Counted from the first letter of the stretch, positions 17,905-28,102 are shown. The stretch: DNA of 64,000 bases from Schumannella soli (GCF_006517435.1 NZ_VHQG01000002.1:471632-535631), one strand, 5' to 3'. Notes: a model not told the origin generated them from the sequence alone. Program-made: numbers and translations.

Positions 17905-18537
17905 GTGGTGCTGCCGGAGGAGTTCGTCGAGGTGCGCGTGCGCGCCCGCCCGATGGCGCCCGACGACCGGCGCGACGCGATCATCGAAGCCGTCATCCCG
18001 CTGCTGCTCGAGCACGGACGCGACGTCAGCACGAAGCGCATCGCGCAGGCCGCCGGCATCGCCGAGGGGACCGTGTTCCGGGCCTTCGGCGACAAGGAGA
18101 GCCTCATCCGCGCCGCCGTCGCCCGGCACTTCGATCCGCTGCCACTGCGAACCCGGCTGAGCGGCATCGACCACGATCTGCCGCTCGAGCAGAAGATCGC
18201 CGAGATCATCACCGCCCTCCGCGACCGGCTCTCGGGCGTCATCCGGCTCATGGCCGCCCTCGGCGGCGACGCGCCCGGCGCGCCCGACCCCCGCGCCGAC
18301 GAACGCGGACCCGACGCCGACTGGATCGACATCCTCGACGAGCTCGTCGAGCGCGACCGCGAGCGGCTCGCCGTCGGCATCCCCGAGCTCGCCTTCTACC
18401 TCCGCCTCGTCGCCTTCGGCGCGGCCGTGCCGCAGTTCAACGCGCCTCACGAGTTCGGCCCCGCCGAGCTCGCCGCCTTCGTCATCGGCGGCGTCCTCCA
18501 CCACAGTCCCGCGGGAGACCCCCGCACCCACGGATAG
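17905..18537 (+). CDS. TetR-family regulator of the adjacent ABC exporter
   Basis: A 210-residue repressor. The N-terminal helix-turn-helix is clear (DDRRDAIIEAVIPLLLEHGRDVSTKRIAQAAGIAEGTVFRAFGDKESLIRAAV, about residues 19-73), with a divergent helical ligand domain after it. The true start may be GTG 17905 or an internal ATG at 17953; the first fits the promoter geometry. It is followed after 8 bases by the two exporter half-genes, so regulator and exporter form one autoregulated operon, as is usual for TetR-controlled multidrug exporters. Inducer unknown. Confidence 0.92.
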   Translation: MVLPEEFVEVRVRARPMAPDDRRDAIIEAVIPLLLEHGRDVSTKRIAQAAGIAEGTVFRAFGDKESLIRAAVARHFDPLPLRTRLSGIDHDLPLEQKIAEIITALRDRLSGVIRLMAALGGDAPGAPDPRADERGPDADWIDILDELVERDRERLAVGIPELAFYLRLVAFGAAVPQFNAPHEFGPAELAAFVIGGVLHHSPAGDPRTHG

Positions 18538-18545
18538 GGAACGTC

Positions 18546-20279
18546 GTGCTCCTCCGGCTCCTCGCCCGCTTCCTCAAGCCCTACTGGCCTCTGCTCATCG
18601 CGGTGATCGTGTTCCAGTTCGGGCAGTCCATCGCCTCGCTGTACCTGCCGAGCCTCAACGCCGAGATCATCGACGAGGGCGTCGCCAAGAACGACACCGG
18701 CTTCATCCTCTCGACCGGCGCGATCATGCTGCTCATCACGCTCGTGCAGGTCGCCTGCTCGATCGCGGTCGTCTACTTCGGCGCCCGCGCCGCGATGGCG
18801 GTCGGCCGCGACCTGCGCGGCGCCGTCTTCGAGCGCGTCGGCGTGTTCTCCGAACGGGAGGTCGCCCACTTCGGCGCCCCGTCGCTCATCACCCGCACAA
18901 CGAACGACGTGCAGCAGGTGCAGATGCTCGTGCTCATGAGCGCGACTCTGCTGGTGTCGGCGCCGATCCTCGCGATCGGCGGCGTGATCATGGCACTGCG
19001 CGAGGATGTGCAGCTCAGCTGGATCATGGTCGTCGCCGTGCCCGTGCTGCTCATCGCCGTCAGTCTCATCGTGTCGCGCATGGTGCCCTGGTTCCGTCGT
19101 CAGCAGGATCGGCTCGACGGCATCAACCGCGTGCTGCGCGAGCAGCTCACCGGCATCCGCGTCGTGCGCGCCTTCGTGCGCGAGCCGGTCGAGGTCGACC
19201 GCTTCAAGGACGCGAACGCGGCCGTCACGCAGGCGGCGCTCATGGCCGGGCGCTACTTCGCGCTGATGTTCCCGGTCGTGATGCTCGTGCTCAACGTCTC
19301 CAGCGTCGCCGTGCTCTGGTTCGGCGCATACCGCATCGACGACGGCAGCCTGCAGGTCGGATCGCTCACCGCGTTCCTGCAGTACCTGCTGCAGATCCTC
19401 GGCGCCGTGATGATGGCGACGATGCTCGGATTCCTGCTGCCGCGGGCGACGGTCTCGGCCGATCGCATCGGCGAGGTGCTCGAAACCCAGCCCTCGGTCG
19501 CGCCGCCGGCCGACCCGGTGCGTGAGACGAGCGGATCGGGCGACGTCGAGCTGAGGGGCGCGACCTTCGCCTACCCCGGCGCCGATCAGCCGGTGCTGCG
19601 TTCCGTGTCATTCACCGCACGGCGCGGCGAGACCACCGCGATCATCGGCTCCACCGGCTCGGGCAAGACGACCCTGATCGGCCTGCTGCCGCGGCTCTTC
19701 GACGTGACCGGCGGCGAAGTGCTCGTCGACGGCGTGGATGTGCGCCGCCTCGACCCCGACCTGCTGTGGGGCCGCATCGGACTCGTTCCGCAGAAGGCGT
19801 ACCTGTTCAGCGGCACCATCGCCTCGAACCTGCGCTACGGCAACCCCGAGGCGAGCGACGAGGAGCTGTGGACCGCGCTCGACATCGCGCAGGCCCGCGA
19901 CTTCGTCGAGGAGCTGCCCGAGGGGCTGGATGCGCCCATCGCCCAGGGCGGCACGAACGTCTCGGGCGGTCAGCGCCAGCGCCTCGCGATCGCGCGAGCG
20001 CTCGTGAAGCGACCGGAGGTCTACGTCTTCGACGACTCCTTCTCAGCGCTCGACACGGCGACGGATGCCCGGCTGCGCGCTGCGCTCGACCGCAGCGTCG
20101 GCGACGCGACCCGCATCGTGGTCGCGCAGCGGGTGTCGACGATCGTCGACGCCGACCAGATCCTCGTGCTCGACGACGGAGAGATCGTCGGGCGCGGTAC
20201 CCATGAAGAGCTGCTGCAGACCTCGGAGGAGTATGCCGAGATCGTCGCCAGCCAGCTCACGGCGGAGGAGGCGGCATGA
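18546..20279 (+). CDS. Heterodimeric ABC exporter, subunit A (degenerate ATPase)
   Basis: A 577-residue half-transporter: six-helix exporter domain (about residues 1-320) fused to a nucleotide-binding domain. Walker A is GSTGSGKTT (K374) and the signature motif is canonical ([16 protein letters not shown]). In Walker B the catalytic Glu is replaced by Asp ([13 protein letters not shown]497), and the H-loop His is replaced by Gln ([10 protein letters not shown]528). Loss of both residues marks the non-hydrolytic site of heterodimeric exporters such as LmrCD, BmrCD or TmrAB. It overlaps the partner gene by ATGA. It likely exports a hydrophobic or toxic compound sensed by the upstream TetR. Confidence 0.93.
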   Translation: MLLRLLARFLKPYWPLLIAVIVFQFGQSIASLYLPSLNAEIIDEGVAKNDTGFILSTGAIMLLITLVQVACSIAVVYFGARAAMAVGRDLRGAVFERVGVFSEREVAHFGAPSLITRTTNDVQQVQMLVLMSATLLVSAPILAIGGVIMALREDVQLSWIMVVAVPVLLIAVSLIVSRMVPWFRRQQDRLDGINRVLREQLTGIRVVRAFVREPVEVDRFKDANAAVTQAALMAGRYFALMFPVVMLVLNVSSVAVLWFGAYRIDDGSLQVGSLTAFLQYLLQILGAVMMATMLGFLLPRATVSADRIGEVLETQPSVAPPADPVRETSGSGDVELRGATFAYPGADQPVLRSVSFTARRGETTAIIGSTGSGKTTLIGLLPRLFDVTGGEVLVDGVDVRRLDPDLLWGRIGLVPQKAYLFSGTIASNLRYGNPEASDEELWTALDIAQARDFVEELPEGLDAPIAQGGTNVSGGQRQRLAIARALVKRPEVYVFDDSFSALDTATDARLRAALDRSVGDATRIVVAQRVSTIVDADQILVLDDGEIVGRGTHEELLQTSEEYAEIVASQLTAEEAA

Positions 20280-22516
20280 GCGACGCGACGAAGTCCGTCG
20301 GCGACGACGAGCCCTCGCGTCCCGCGGCCGCGCCGCCGCGTCGCGGACCCGGCGGCGGGGGAGGTCCCTTCGGCGGCCCCGGGCTGCCGGCCGAGAAGAG
20401 CGCCGACTTCCGCGGATCCGCGAAGCGCCTGCTCGGCACCCTGCGCCCCGACCGGGCCGGCCTCATCGGGGTGCTGCTGCTCGGCATCGTCAGCGTCCTG
20501 CTCTCGGTGCTCGGCCCGAAGGTGCTCGGCGAGGCGACGAACGTCATCTTCGCCGGCGTCATCGGCAAAGGGCTGCCCGACGGCCTGACGAAGCAGCAGG
20601 TCGTCGACGGCCTCGTGCAGCAGGGCGACACCGCCCGCGCCGACATGATCCGCGGTCTGGATGTCGTTCCCGGCCAGGGCATCGACTTCCCGGCCCTGCA
20701 GCTCGTGCTCGGCATCGTGCTCGCGCTCTACGTGCTCTCGTCGGTGTTCGGCTGGCTGCAGAGCTTCGTGCTCAACGGCATCATCCAGCGCACCGTCTAC
20801 CGCCTGCGCGAGCAGATCGAGCAGAAGATCCACCGCCTGCCGCTCTCCTACTTCGACAAGCAGCCGCGCGGCGAGCTGCTCAGCCGCGTCACGAACGACA
20901 TCGACAACATCTCGCAGACCCTGTCGCAGACGATCAGCCAGGCGATCACCTCGCTGCTCACCGTCGTCGGCGTCGTCGTCATGATGTTCGTGATCTCGCC
21001 GTGGCTCGCGCTCATCGCGCTGGTCACCATCCCGCTCACCCTGGTCGTGACGACGCTCATCGCGAAGCGCTCGCAGAAGCTCTTCGTCGCGCAGTGGAAG
21101 CACACCGGCGAGCTCAACGCGCAGATCGAGGAGGGCTACAGCGGCCACGCGCTGGTGAAGGTCTTCGGCCGTCACCGCGAGGTCGAGCAGCGTTTCGGCG
21201 AGAAGAACGAGGAGCTGTTCAAGGCCAGCTTCGGGGCCCAGTTCGTGAGCGGCATCATCATGCCGGCGATGATGTTCATCGGGAACCTCGTCTACGTCGC
21301 CATCGCGGTGGTCGGCGGGCTGCTCGTCGCCAACGGCTCCATGCGGCTCGGCGACGTGCAGGCGTTCATCCAGTACGCCCGCCAGTTCACCCAGCCGCTG
21401 TCGCAGCTGGGGTCGATGGTCAACGTGCTGCAGTCGGGGGTCGCGAGCGCCGAGCGCGTCTTCGAGCTGCTGGATGCCGACGAGCAGAGCGCCGACCCGG
21501 TCTCGCCGGAGCGCCCGGCCGGCCGCGGCGGACGTCTCGCCTTCGAGCGCGTCGACTTCGACTACGTGCCCGAAAAGCCGCTGATCCGCGACCTCACGCT
21601 TGTCGCCGAGCCCGGCCAGACGATCGCGATCGTCGGACCGACCGGCGCCGGCAAGACGACGCTGGTGAACCTGATCATGCGCTTCTACGAGCCGCAGTCG
21701 GGTCGCATCACGCTCGACGGCGTCGACATCGCGGCGATGTCGCGGGCCGACCTGCGCTCGCGCACGGGAATGGTGCTGCAGGACACCTGGCTGTTCGCCG
21801 GCACGATCCGCGACAACATCGCCTACGGTCTGCCGGGCGCCTCGGAGGAGGAGATCCTCGACGCCGCGCAGGCGAGCTTCGTCGATCGCTTCGTGCACTC
21901 GCTGCCCGAGGGCTATGACACGGTGCTCGACGACGAGGCGTCGAACATCAGCGCGGGCGAGAAGCAGCTGCTCACGATCGCGCGCGCGTTCCTCGCCCGT
22001 CCGAGCGTGCTGATCCTCGACGAGGCGACGAGCTCGGTCGACACGCGCACCGAGCTGCTCGTGCAGCGGGCGATGGCGGAGCTGCGGCGCGACCGCACGA
22101 GCTTCGTGATCGCGCACCGGCTGTCGACGATCCGGGACGCCGATCTCATCCTGGTGATGGAGAAGGGCTCGATCGTCGAGCAGGGCACGCACTCCCAGCT
22201 TCTCGAGCAGGGCGGCGCCTACGCGCGGCTCTACCAGGCGCAGTTCGCGGCGCCGGTGGACGAGAGCCAGGACGAGCCGGGGGCGGATGCGCTGGTCGGC
22301 GCCGCGGTCGGCGCACCGGCGTCGCTCGGCGCCGAGAGCGGGGCGATCCCGCTCGGCGGACCGGGTGCCGAGGGGGCTCCCGTCGCCTCGAGCGCGCTCG
22401 GAGCCCCGGTCATCCCGGACACCCTCGACGGCGCCGAAGGTCCGGTGTCGACGTCCGAGTCGGCGTCCGCGTCGCAGGGCAGCGAGGTCGACGGTCAGGG
22501 CCCGACACGGTCCTGA
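20276..22516 (+). CDS. Heterodimeric ABC exporter, subunit B (catalytic ATPase)
   Basis: A 746-residue half-transporter and partner of subunit A. A Gly/Pro-rich N-terminal segment (about 45 residues) precedes the six-helix domain, which carries an extra stretch of about 50 residues between helices 1 and 2. The ATPase domain has Walker [10 protein letters not shown], intact Walker B with catalytic E583 ([12 protein letters not shown]) and H-loop H614 (VIAHRLSTI), but a non-canonical signature [16 protein letters not shown]. With subunit A this gives one competent site (B Walker, A signature) and one degenerate site (A Walker, B signature). The last roughly 85 residues form a low-complexity Ala/Gly/Ser/Glu tail of unknown role. 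It ends 18 bases from the convergent rmuC stop. Confidence 0.93.
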   Translation: MSDATKSVGDDEPSRPAAAPPRRGPGGGGGPFGGPGLPAEKSADFRGSAKRLLGTLRPDRAGLIGVLLLGIVSVLLSVLGPKVLGEATNVIFAGVIGKGLPDGLTKQQVVDGLVQQGDTARADMIRGLDVVPGQGIDFPALQLVLGIVLALYVLSSVFGWLQSFVLNGIIQRTVYRLREQIEQKIHRLPLSYFDKQPRGELLSRVTNDIDNISQTLSQTISQAITSLLTVVGVVVMMFVISPWLALIALVTIPLTLVVTTLIAKRSQKLFVAQWKHTGELNAQIEEGYSGHALVKVFGRHREVEQRFGEKNEELFKASFGAQFVSGIIMPAMMFIGNLVYVAIAVVGGLLVANGSMRLGDVQAFIQYARQFTQPLSQLGSMVNVLQSGVASAERVFELLDADEQSADPVSPERPAGRGGRLAFERVDFDYVPEKPLIRDLTLVAEPGQTIAIVGPTGAGKTTLVNLIMRFYEPQSGRITLDGVDIAAMSRADLRSRTGMVLQDTWLFAGTIRDNIAYGLPGASEEEILDAAQASFVDRFVHSLPEGYDTVLDDEASNISAGEKQLLTIARAFLARPSVLILDEATSSVDTRTELLVQRAMAELRRDRTSFVIAHRLSTIRDADLILVMEKGSIVEQGTHSQLLEQGGAYARLYQAQFAAPVDESQDEPGADALVGAAVGAPASLGAESGAIPLGGPGAEGAPVASSALGAPVIPDTLDGAEGPVSTSESASASQGSEVDGQGPTRS

Positions 22517-22534
22517 CCGCGGCGGCGGGGAGGG

Positions 22535-24073
22535 TCAGGCGCTCTGCCGGCCCGCCCCGTCGTCGTCGCCCGAGAGCGCGTCGAGCCCCGCGAGAAGGGG
22601 GTCGATCGCGTCGTGTCCGAGCCCGTCCAGAGCGGCGTCGCGCTCGGCGACCGGGTCGGCCTCGACGGCCGGCGAGTCGACCAGCTCATCGAGCCCCGAC
22701 ATCCCCGACTCGAGCGGCAGCGACTCGACGACGCGCAGTTTGCGCTCGACGGCGCGAGTGCGACGCCCGGCCTCCTGCACGGTGTTCTGCGCGGTCTGCA
22801 GCTGCTTCTCGAGCTTCGACCACACCTGTCCGTACTTCTGGAACTCGGCCTTGGCGGCGGCGAGGATCTGCCACACCTCCGAGCTGCGCTTCTCGATCGC
22901 GAGGGTGCGGAAGCCCATCTGCAGGCTGTTCAGCAGCGACATCAGGGTGGTCGGGCCGGTGATGAGGATGCGGTGCTCCGACTGCAGCCGGCTCGCCAGT
23001 CCGGCGCGGCGCACGACCTCGGCGAACAGGCCTTCGGTCGGGAGGTAGAGGATCGCGAAGTCGGTGGTGTTCGGCGGGTCGATGTACTTGCTCTGGATCG
23101 TCTTCGCCTGCTCGAGGATCGCCCGCTCGAGGCGCTTCGCGGCGTCGTCGATCGCCGACTTCTCGCCCAGCTCCTGCGCATCCAGCAGACGCTCGTAGTC
23201 CTCCTGCGGGAACTTCGAGTCGATCGGCAGGTAGATCACGGTGCCGTTCTCGTCCTTGCCCGGGAGCTTCACCGCGAACTCGACGCGCTCGCTGCTGCCG
23301 GGCCGTACGGCGACGTTCTCGTCGTACTGGTCGGGGGTGAGGATGTCCTCGAGCTGGCGGGAGAGCTGAACCTCGCCCCAGCCGCCGCGGTTCTTGACGT
23401 TGGTGAGCACGCGCTTGAGGCCGCCCACGTCGGAGGCGAGGTTCTGCATCTCGCCGAGACCCTTCTGAACCTCCTCGAGTCGCTTGCTGACGAGGGCGAA
23501 CGACTCGCCGAGCCGCTTCTCGAGGGTTCCCTGGAGCTTCTCGTCGACGGTCTCGCGCATCTTCTCGAGCTTCGCCTCGTTGCTCGTCTGCAGCTTCTCC
23601 ATCTGGCCGCGCAGCAGGGTCTGCAGCTCGTCGTGCTTGGTCGTGTTCGCGGCCGTGAGGGCCTCGACCTTGTCGGCGTTCTCCTTGAGCGAGGTCGTCA
23701 GGGTCGTGCGCAGCTTCTCGTCGACGGTCTCGCGCACCTTCTCGAGCTTGCTCTCGCTCTCCTGGCGCAGCGCGGTCATCTGCTGCCCGACCGACTCGGT
23801 CAGCAGCGCGGCGGCGTCGCGCGCCTGCTTCGCCTGCTCGGCGAGGTCGCGCTGCAGCTCGCGGTGCGCCTGACCGCGCTCGTCGCGGTCCTGCCGCAGC
23901 AGCCCCATGAGCTCCTGGCGCTGCTCGGCGAGATCGCGGCGCACCTCGGCGTTCTGCTGCGTGTCGGCGGCGACGGCGGGGCCGCTCGTCGCACGGGAGC
24001 GGAGCGCGACGACGAGAGCGATCGCGCTGATCGCGAGATTCACGATCAGCAGCGCGACGAGAAGGAGTTCCAT
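22535..24073 (-). CDS. rmuC: DNA recombination protein RmuC
   Basis: A 512-residue RmuC-family protein: one N-terminal membrane helix (MELLLVALLIVNLAISAIALVVAL), a long coiled coil (about residues 40-240, including two near-repeats of EKxRETVDEKLxxTL), then the conserved RmuC nuclease-like core (GGWGEVQLSRQLEDILTPDQYDENVAVRPGSSERVEFAVKLPG...YLPIDSKFPQEDYERLLDA, AILYLPTEGLFAEVVRR, ILITGPTTLMSLLNSLQMGFRTLAIEKRSSEVW). The family limits inversions and rearrangements at short inverted repeats. ATG 24073 is chosen because it starts the membrane helix. Convergent with the exporter operon. Confidence 0.93.
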   Translation of the reverse strand: MELLLVALLIVNLAISAIALVVALRSRATSGPAVAADTQQNAEVRRDLAEQRQELMGLLRQDRDERGQAHRELQRDLAEQAKQARDAAALLTESVGQQMTALRQESESKLEKVRETVDEKLRTTLTTSLKENADKVEALTAANTTKHDELQTLLRGQMEKLQTSNEAKLEKMRETVDEKLQGTLEKRLGESFALVSKRLEEVQKGLGEMQNLASDVGGLKRVLTNVKNRGGWGEVQLSRQLEDILTPDQYDENVAVRPGSSERVEFAVKLPGKDENGTVIYLPIDSKFPQEDYERLLDAQELGEKSAIDDAAKRLERAILEQAKTIQSKYIDPPNTTDFAILYLPTEGLFAEVVRRAGLASRLQSEHRILITGPTTLMSLLNSLQMGFRTLAIEKRSSEVWQILAAAKAEFQKYGQVWSKLEKQLQTAQNTVQEAGRRTRAVERKLRVVESLPLESGMSGLDELVDSPAVEADPVAERDAALDGLGHDAIDPLLAGLDALSGDDDGAGRQSA

Positions 24074-24206
24074 GCCGACAGTGTCGCGGCGACCTCCGAC
24101 ATCGCCGCCGAGGCGCGCCTCGCGCGGCCGACCCGGCACGCCGCCGCGGCGCCGGACGTCGCTCGTCGAGCCGGCGCCGATGACCTCGTGTCGCGCGTCC
24201 TGCCCG

Positions 24207-24893
24207 TCAGACCGAGAGCGGCGGCGGCGCCCATCCGCCGGCCGAGAGCGGCGCGACGCGGAGAGCCTGGGATGCGGCGCTGCGCGCACCGGACGCGCGT
24301 GCCGCCGCCACGTCGACGGTCTGCTTCGGGGCCGTCGACGACACCCGCACCCCGGCCGCGGCGGCGAGGGCGCGCAGATCGTCGGCGCCCCAGCGGCGGG
24401 CGGCGTCGATCATGATCGCCGCGCACGCCTCCGAGTCGGCGATCGCGTCGTGGTGGCGGAAGTCGTCGAAGCCCGCGGCTCGGGCTGCCGAGGGCAGCCG
24501 GTAGCTGTCGAGGTCGTAGCTCTTGCGGGCGACCTGCAGGCTGCAGACGTAGTCGATCGCGGGATGCTCGACCAGGCTCGCGGCGCAGGCGCCCTTGATC
24601 ACGCCCATGTCGAATCCGGCGTTGTGGGCGACCATCATGTCGTCGCCGGCGAAGGCCATGAGCTCGGGCAGCTGCTCGATCCACAGCGGGGCGTCGACGA
24701 CATCCGCCTGCATGATGCCGTGGATGCGCACGTTCCACTCCACGAAGTGGTCGTGCCCGGCCGGCGGGCGGATGAGCCACCCGGCCTTGTCGACGACACG
24801 GCCGTCGCGCACCTTCACCAGACCGACCGAGCAGGCGCTCGCCGACGACGAGTTGGCGGTCTCGAAGTCGATCGCGGTGAAGTCCACTGGCAC
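24207..24893 (-). CDS. DnaQ-like 3'-5' exonuclease
   Basis: A 228-residue DEDDh exonuclease. Exo I is [20 protein letters not shown], Exo II is MVAHNAGFDMGVI, and Exo III is HHDAIADSEACAAI (catalytic His and Asp). This pattern resembles stand-alone exonucleases related to DNA polymerase III epsilon and actinobacterial ExoX-like proteins. The C-terminal 50 residues are Ala/Ser-rich with no known domain. The start may be GTG 24893 or the GTG 6 bases later. It is divergent from the methyltransferase and 133 bases upstream of rmuC on the same strand, so the two DNA-maintenance genes may be co-expressed. Confidence 0.88.
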   Translation of the reverse strand: MPVDFTAIDFETANSSSASACSVGLVKVRDGRVVDKAGWLIRPPAGHDHFVEWNVRIHGIMQADVVDAPLWIEQLPELMAFAGDDMMVAHNAGFDMGVIKGACAASLVEHPAIDYVCSLQVARKSYDLDSYRLPSAARAAGFDDFRHHDAIADSEACAAIMIDAARRWGADDLRALAAAAGVRVSSTAPKQTVDVAAARASGARSAASQALRVAPLSAGGWAPPPLSV

Positions 24894-25018
24894 GCCCCGA
24901 TGGTCACACGGAGCACCGACGCTCGCGGGAACACACGCCGTTCACGCGCTCGTTGCGCCCCGTTCCGCGGGCGACGCGCCGGGCGCCGGGCCGCCGCCGT
25001 CCGGCGTAGCGTGGCCGC

Positions 25019-25768
25019 ATGAGCGAGCGGGATGCGCGGGCCATGTCCTTCGGAGCGGCCACGGGGGAGTACGAGCGGGCGCGGCCCGGCTACCCCGACG
25101 AGATCGTCGACGCCGTGCTCGCGGGAGGCCCGAGCGACGTGCTCGATCTCGGCGCCGGCACGGGCAAACTGACCCGCGCGCTCGCCGCACGCGGTCTGCG
25201 GGTCAGCGCCGTCGACCCCGACCCGGCGATGCTCGCCGCGCTCGCCGAGCGCTCGCCCGACATCCCCGTCGCCGAGGGCACGGCCGAGAGCATCCCGTTC
25301 CCCGACGCGTCGTTCGACCTGGTGACGGTCGCGCAGGCCTGGCACTGGGTGGATGCGCCGCGCGCCTTCGCCGAGGTGGCGCGCGTGCTCCGCCCCGGCG
25401 GCGCGCTCGCCCTCGTCTGGAACGAGCGCGACGAGCGCGACGAGTGGAACCGCCGCTTCGGCGAGATCGCGGAGCGCTCGGGCGCCGAGGTGTACCTCGA
25501 TGCGCCGGTCGAGTTCGCGGTGCCGTTCGCCGATCCGGTCACGACCTGGGTGGACTGGACGCGCGAGCTCTCCCTCGAGCAGCTGCTCGACCTGGTGCGC
25601 TCGCGCAGCGCCTGGCTTGTGCGCGACGCGGACGGCCGCGCGGAGATGGAGCGGGGGATCGGCGAGCTGCTCGATGAGCGCGTCGAGAGCCGTGATGCGG
25701 TGAGCTCCGCCGTCGACCGCTGGGTCATGCCGATGCGCACGGTCGCGTTCGTCGCGCGACGCGACTGA
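25019..25768 (+). CDS. Class I SAM-dependent methyltransferase
   Basis: A 249-residue protein with motif I DVLDLGAGTGKLTRALAARG (about residues 40-59), acidic motif II AVDPDPAML and the motif AEGTAESIPFPDASFDLVTVAQAWHWVD, typical of the Methyltransf_11 group (UbiE/BioC-like small-molecule methyltransferases). Substrate is not evident. It is a single gene divergent from the exonuclease and 70 bases upstream of ychF. Confidence 0.9.
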   Translation: MSERDARAMSFGAATGEYERARPGYPDEIVDAVLAGGPSDVLDLGAGTGKLTRALAARGLRVSAVDPDPAMLAALAERSPDIPVAEGTAESIPFPDASFDLVTVAQAWHWVDAPRAFAEVARVLRPGGALALVWNERDERDEWNRRFGEIAERSGAEVYLDAPVEFAVPFADPVTTWVDWTRELSLEQLLDLVRSRSAWLVRDADGRAEMERGIGELLDERVESRDAVSSAVDRWVMPMRTVAFVARRD

Positions 25769-25824
25769 GGCGCCGCAGCGCGTCGCGCATCCACCCGCCG
25801 TCGGCCGCGCCCCGACGCCGCCGG

Positions 25825-25830
25825 TAGGCT
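25825..25830 (+). promoter_or_regulatory. -10 box for ychF
   Basis: TAGGCT lies 8 bases before the GTG start at 25839, leaving almost no leader and no Shine-Dalgarno, so a leaderless or near-leaderless transcript is expected. Confidence 0.5.
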
Positions 25831-25838
25831 GACCTCCC

Positions 25839-26915
25839 GTGGCTCTCACCATCGGCATCGTCGGACTCCCCAACGTGGGCAAGTCGACCCTCTTCAACGC
25901 CCTCACCAAGAACACCGTGCTCGCGGCGAACTACCCGTTCGCGACGATCGAGCCGAACGTCGGGATCGTCAACCTGCCCGATGAGCGCCTGAACGTGCTT
26001 GCCGGGGTCTTCTCGAGCGAGCGAATCGTGCCCGCGACGGTGTCGTTCGTCGACATCGCCGGCATCGTGAAGGGCGCGAGCGAGGGCGAGGGCCTCGGCA
26101 ACCAGTTCCTCGCCAATATCCGCGAGGCGGACGCGATCGCGCAGGTCGTGCGCGCCTTCACCGACGACGACGTCGTGCACGTCGCCGGAGCCGTCGACCC
26201 CTCGGGTGACCTCGAGACGATCAACACCGAGCTGATGCTCGCCGACCTGCAGACCCTCGAGAAGGCGGTGACGCGCCTCGAGAAGGAGGTGCGCGGCAAG
26301 AAGGCCGACCCAGCCGTGCTCGCCGCCGCCGTCGAGGCGCAGAAGGCGCTCGGCGAGGGCACCCCGCTGTCGCAGGTGAAGGGCCTCGAGCTCGGCCTGC
26401 TCAAGGAGCTCGGCCTGCTCACCGCGAAGCCGGTCATCTACGTCTTCAACGTCGACGAGGGCATCCTCACCGACACGGCGAAGACGGATGCGCTGGCCGC
26501 GATCGTCGCGCCCGCCCAGGCCGTGTTCCTCGACGCGAAGATCGAGTCGGAGCTCATCGACCTCGACCCCGAGGACGCCGCCGAGCTGCTCGCCTCCACC
26601 GGTCAGACCGAGTCGGGCCTCGACCAGCTGGCGCGCATCGGCTTCGACACGCTCGGCCTGCAGACGTACCTCACCGCCGGCCCCAAGGAGTCGCGTGCGT
26701 GGACCATCGGCAAGGGCTGGAAGGCCCCGCAGGCCGCCGGCGTCATCCACACCGACTTCGAGAAGGGCTTCATCAAGGCCGAGGTGATCGGCTTCGACGA
26801 CCTCGTCGCCGCCGGTTCGGTCGCGGATGCCCGCTCGGCCGGCAAGGCCCGCATCGAGGGCAAGGACTACGTCATGCAGGACGGCGACGTGGTGGAGTTC
26901 CGCTTCAACGTTTGA
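25839..26915 (+). CDS. ychF: Redox-regulated ATPase YchF (Obg family)
   Basis: A 358-residue P-loop NTPase that prefers ATP and associates with ribosomes. Visible: G1 GLPNVGKSTLFNALT, switch region NYPFATIEPNVGIVNLPDERL, G3 DIAGIVKGASEGEGLGNQFL, the NVDEG variant of the G4 specificity motif, and the C-terminal TGS-like domain (AGVIHTDFEKGFIKAEVIGFDDL...VMQDGDVVEFRFNV). Length and all motifs are typical. Confidence 0.97.
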   Translation: MALTIGIVGLPNVGKSTLFNALTKNTVLAANYPFATIEPNVGIVNLPDERLNVLAGVFSSERIVPATVSFVDIAGIVKGASEGEGLGNQFLANIREADAIAQVVRAFTDDDVVHVAGAVDPSGDLETINTELMLADLQTLEKAVTRLEKEVRGKKADPAVLAAAVEAQKALGEGTPLSQVKGLELGLLKELGLLTAKPVIYVFNVDEGILTDTAKTDALAAIVAPAQAVFLDAKIESELIDLDPEDAAELLASTGQTESGLDQLARIGFDTLGLQTYLTAGPKESRAWTIGKGWKAPQAAGVIHTDFEKGFIKAEVIGFDDLVAAGSVADARSAGKARIEGKDYVMQDGDVVEFRFNV

Positions 26916-27006
26916 GGCGCCGATGCTGCCTCGCGCGAGGCGATATCGAGCCCGGTAGCCTAGTTTTCGTCGTGTATCGTGGCGTTCGATCCGGAAAGAG
27001 GACCGC

Positions 27007-28101
27007 GTGACGATTCAGGTAGACACGTCCATCGTCCGGGGCGGTGCCGACGCATCCGGAGAGCTCGCCTCCCAGGTCAACGGAGCGCTGGCGTATTTCG
27101 ACGGCCACATCGACACATCCCAGTCGTGGGTGACTGGCGCGCTGATGGACTGGCTTCTCGCGGAGCACAGCACCTTCGCGTCGAATGTCGAATCGGGGAT
27201 CAAACGCTCCAAGACGTTGATGGTCGCCACGCAGGGTGCGCTGGAGGGCGTCGCGCAGCGTTTCGATGACACCGAATACGACGCCCAGGTCGATGTCCGG
27301 GATCTCTTCAGCGACCTCGATCCTACGGCGGCGACCACGCCGATCACCTCCAGCACGGCTCGTCAAGGCCTCACGTTGGATTCCCCGGTCGCCGCGCTGG
27401 TGGAGCCGGAGTCCTCGCTCTCCGACCCGGCCTTCGAAGTCGTGTGGAACATCCTCAACTGGCCCGACTACCTCTCCCTCTCCTATTGGGGGCGCCAGCT
27501 CATCAATGCGGCGGTCCAGTTGATCCGACCGGATCTGACTGGTGGTCAGGATCTGTTCGAGTTCCTCGCTCAGAAGCTCAGCGGGGACTGGGACAAGGTG
27601 GCCTTGGCCGGCAGCGCCTTCGGCCACGTCGGGCAGTTCTTCGAGGATCTCGCCGCGACGGTCCAGAATCTCGCGGTCGACCTCTTCGCCGGATGGCCGA
27701 GCGGGAACGGCGCCGACCGTGCGGGAGAGTACTTCGCCGAGCTGGTGGCGGCGTTCGCTGCGCAGCCCGAGGTCTACGGCGACCTCAAGACGAAGTACAC
27801 CGACGCGGCGTGGGCGGCGTGGGGCGCGTGCCAGGCCATGCTCTCGGCGATCGATACCCTCGTCGATGCGGTGATCGCCGCGGTGATGGGCGTGGAGTCG
27901 GTCGCCGAGGCGATCGCTGCGATCTTCACCCTCGGCGGGATGGCCCCGGCCGCTGCGGTCTCAGCTGTCATCGCTGCTGCGGAGGCGTTCTCGTCCGCAT
28001 GGGGGGCCATGATGACCGCGACGACTGCGGCCATCGCGGCGGGAGCGACCCTCGGCGCCGCGACCACCACCATCGAGTTCGTCCCGATTCCGGAGGCCTG
28101 A
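27007..28101 (+). CDS. WXG100-like protein, putative type VII (ESX-like) secretion substrate
   Basis: A 364-residue, mostly helical protein without a signal peptide. An N-terminal helical bundle (about residues 1-95) is followed by a second helical module with a W-x-x-G turn, LFAGWPSGNGADRAGEYFAELVAAF (about 232-256), preceded by DWDKVALAGSAFGHVGQFFEDLA, the pattern of WXG100-superfamily proteins. The end is an Ala-rich hydrophobic helical region (AIAAIFTLGGMAPAAAVSAVIAAAEAF). No toxin domain is evident. Codon use is less GC-biased than in neighbouring housekeeping genes. It is 1 base upstream of the next gene, and no secretion machinery (EccC ATPase, EccD) lies nearby. Function unknown; the assignment rests on helix pattern, not a strong motif. 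Confidence 0.6.
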   Translation: MTIQVDTSIVRGGADASGELASQVNGALAYFDGHIDTSQSWVTGALMDWLLAEHSTFASNVESGIKRSKTLMVATQGALEGVAQRFDDTEYDAQVDVRDLFSDLDPTAATTPITSSTARQGLTLDSPVAALVEPESSLSDPAFEVVWNILNWPDYLSLSYWGRQLINAAVQLIRPDLTGGQDLFEFLAQKLSGDWDKVALAGSAFGHVGQFFEDLAATVQNLAVDLFAGWPSGNGADRAGEYFAELVAAFAAQPEVYGDLKTKYTDAAWAAWGACQAMLSAIDTLVDAVIAAVMGVESVAEAIAAIFTLGGMAPAAAVSAVIAAAEAFSSAWGAMMTATTAAIAAGATLGAATTTIEFVPIPEA

Positions 28102-28102
28102 C

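Noticed and set aside
22512-22539. CCTGACC/GGTCAGG inverted repeat as terminator between the exporter and rmuC
   Set aside because: Only 7 bp with a long loop, and it overlaps both stop codons; too weak to list as a feature.
26928-26941. 14-bp palindrome GCCTCGCGCGAGGC after ychF as an operator
   Set aside because: GC-rich and self-complementary without a loop; such palindromes are frequent by chance in this DNA and no regulator is nearby.
27007-28101. Polymorphic toxin with C-terminal nuclease domain
   Set aside because: The C-terminus is Ala-rich hydrophobic helix without catalytic motifs, so a toxin call is not supported.
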